Positions 7,034-7,894 of a stretch of 7,894 nucleotides of DNA are shown one piece after another. The DNA comes from Bacteroidota bacterium. Lineage in GTDB: Bacteria; Bacteroidota; Bacteroidia; Chitinophagales; Chitinophagaceae. The stretch is taken from assembly GCA_023392575.1 (NCBI GenBank), contig JAEVYV010000238.1, positions 1 to 7,894 on the forward strand. Direction: 5' to 3'. Position 1 is the stretch's first letter. Each line of letters starts with the position of its first letter. Under the pieces are notes generated by a model that had not been told where the DNA came from, did not search any database, and worked only from the letters and a program-made list of their open reading frames with translations. The position numbers and the translations under genes were made by a program.

Positions 7034-7150
7034 GAATTTGAGAGCTATGCAAAGGACAGATATTAGCTGTTAAAAATACACCATCTCCATAAGATGGAGA
7101 AACCTTCCGCGGGGTTATTGAAACAAGTAAAGGAAAACATTTAATAAACA
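7034..7150 (-). promoter_or_regulatory. Upstream region of the kinase gene, weak promoter candidate
   Basis: This stretch between the parvulin terminator and the kinase ATG must carry the kinase promoter if the terminator works. The best -7 candidate is GTCCTTTG on the minus strand (7057-7050), which keeps CCTTTGC of the purF box but lacks the leading TA. It would place the start of transcription about 10 nt before the ATG. No convincing -33 box and no Shine-Dalgarno sequence are seen. A separate inverted repeat lies further upstream. Confidence 0.25.
7084..7100. repeat. Perfect 7-bp inverted repeat, tctccat-aag-atggaga
   Basis: Bases 7084-7090 and 7094-7100 are perfect reverse complements around a 3-bp spacer. 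The element is centred about 59 bp upstream of the kinase start. It could be an operator for a dimeric regulator, or a small RNA hairpin. On the minus strand it is followed, after a few bases, by a short T-run (gtatttttaac), so a weak second terminator is also possible. Confidence 0.5.
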
Positions 7151-7188
7151 AAGGCCGTCTTACAAGGTAAACCACTGTAAAACGGCCT
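7138..7188 (-). terminator. Intrinsic terminator of the SurA-like gene
   Basis: In minus-strand RNA, 7188-7176 and 7164-7152 form a continuous 13-bp stem (AGGCCGUUUUACA with UGUAAGACGGCCU, one G-U pair) closed by an 11-nt loop. It is followed by a U-rich tail, UUGUUUAUUAAAU. The stem starts 47 bp after the stop codon of the parvulin gene. On the plus strand the G-U pair becomes a C-A mismatch and the following bases lack a T-tract, so the element is oriented for the minus strand. Confidence 0.82.
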
Positions 7189-7208
7189 GATAAATCTTTG
7201 TTGCCGGC

Positions 7209-7226
7209 GCTGCCTGCTGGGGCAGC
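7209..7226 (-). other. GC-rich hairpin directly after the SurA-like stop codon
   Basis: gctgcc (7209-7214) and ggcagc (7221-7226) form a 6-bp GC-rich stem with a 6-nt loop, 9 bp after the stop codon at 7235 and upstream of the main terminator. It lacks a U-tract, so it is unlikely to terminate alone. It may stabilise the 3' end or assist the following terminator. Confidence 0.4.
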
Positions 7227-7234
7227 AGCGGGTT

Positions 7235-7894
7235 TTATTTAGAAGCGTAGGTTTTTTCCACATCCACCCAATTTTTCAATTGCGGGCAGTCAGCATCTTC
7301 GGGATCGATCATGATGTAATAAGAAGAAATGTGGGCCTTAAGCCATTTGTCCAGGGCCTGGTATTTTTTTTCTTCCAGGGCCGACTGAGCGATGCGGTTG
7401 TAGTCATCGCGCAGGTTTAAGCGGTGCGGCTCGGTACGGGATTTCAGATACAGAATGCGAACACCTTTTTTGCCGCGTTCATCGGTGAACACAGTGGGCT
7501 GCGAATATTCGCCTATTTTCAGCTTGTCCAGCATGGACACCACTTCTTTATCCAGTTCGTCGATGCGGTTGTACGAGTCGCCGTCGCCGCTGATGATGTA
7601 AGGGCCAGCATATTTGGCCTGTTCGTCTTCGCTGTACCTGCCGGCAGCGCTGTTGAAATCAATTGTTCCGGCAATCAGTTTGGCCCGAACAGAGTCCAGC
7701 TTGGCCACGCTTTCATTGACCTCGGCGTCCGAAATGGGCGGGATGCGCAAAATATGGCGGATGATGGCGTCGTCGCCGTTTCTTTTTTCCATCTTAATCA
7801 GGTGGTAGCCAAATTTGGTTTTCACCACATTGGACATTTCGCCTTCCTTGAGGCGGAAGGCCGCTGCCATAAAAGCGGGGTCCCACTGTTTTTC
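7235..7894 (-). CDS. SurA-like periplasmic peptidyl-prolyl isomerase (parvulin), 5' partial
   Basis: The frame is open to the window edge, giving the last 219 residues; the N-terminus and any signal peptide are outside. Visible residues 1-37 are the end of one parvulin domain, with the typical closing KFGYHLIKMEKR (27-38). A second parvulin-like domain follows (about 44-153). It begins IIRHILRIPP, has the helix-rich F-x-x-A...YSED segment (DFNSAAGRYSEDE, 79-91) and LKIGEYSQP (125-133), and closes with GVRILYLKSR. A lysine- and glutamate-rich helix then leads to a tail with YYIMIDPE...C...W (192-209), which I recall as the usual ending of Bacteroidota SurA-like proteins. Tandem parvulin domains match SurA, a periplasmic chaperone and prolyl isomerase that escorts outer-membrane proteins to the BAM machinery. 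The second domain is divergent and may bind substrate rather than catalyse. A strong terminator follows, so this gene ends its transcription unit. Confidence 0.85.
   Translation of the reverse strand, partial: EKQWDPAFMAAAFRLKEGEMSNVVKTKFGYHLIKMEKRNGDDAIIRHILRIPPISDAEVNESVAKLDSVRAKLIAGTIDFNSAAGRYSEDEQAKYAGPYIISGDGDSYNRIDELDKEVVSMLDKLKIGEYSQPTVFTDERGKKGVRILYLKSRTEPHRLNLRDDYNRIAQSALEEKKYQALDKWLKAHISSYYIMIDPEDADCPQLKNWVDVEKTYASK

Overview
The window looks like chromosomal core sequence from a Bacteroidota bacterium, most likely close to Chitinophagaceae. Four things point there. A TAnnTTTG-type promoter sits just before one gene. No clear Shine-Dalgarno sequence precedes the readable starts. The PurF-like protein is the long form I associate with Bacteroidota. 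The SurA-like protein ends in a YIxIDP...C...W tail that I recall from Bacteroidota. The assignment rests on recognition, not on a search. Six protein genes fill almost the whole window. I see no RNA genes, mobile elements or CRISPR.

Layout. Bases 1-1346 (+) hold the C-terminal part of a MurG-like (GT28 C-terminal fold) glycosyltransferase, followed through an ATGA stop/start overlap by a complete ten-helix EamA/DMT permease. Facing them across a 45-bp convergent gap, the rest of the window is on the minus strand. In transcription order it carries the C-terminal part of a periplasmic SurA-like parvulin chaperone (7894-7235), a strong intrinsic terminator (about 7188-7138), a 1006-residue soluble hybrid of six PAS domains and a HisKA_3/HATPase_c kinase core (7033-4013), a long PurF-type amidophosphoribosyltransferase (3899-2052) with its own near-leaderless promoter, and a SixA-type phosphohistidine phosphatase (1889-1392).

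How the genes relate. The glycosyltransferase and permease are probably co-translated. The minus-strand genes look like separate units: the parvulin gene has its own terminator and purF its own promoter, and the intergenic gaps are 113-201 bp. No response regulator lies next to the kinase, so it is an orphan in this window. A partnership between the kinase and the SixA-like phosphatase is conceivable but unsupported beyond proximity.

I do not see a clearly new multi-gene system. The points most worth a second look are the altered active-site and Fe-S-ligand positions in the PurF-like enzyme, the unusual PAS2 subtype in the kinase, and the short inverted repeat upstream of the kinase gene.
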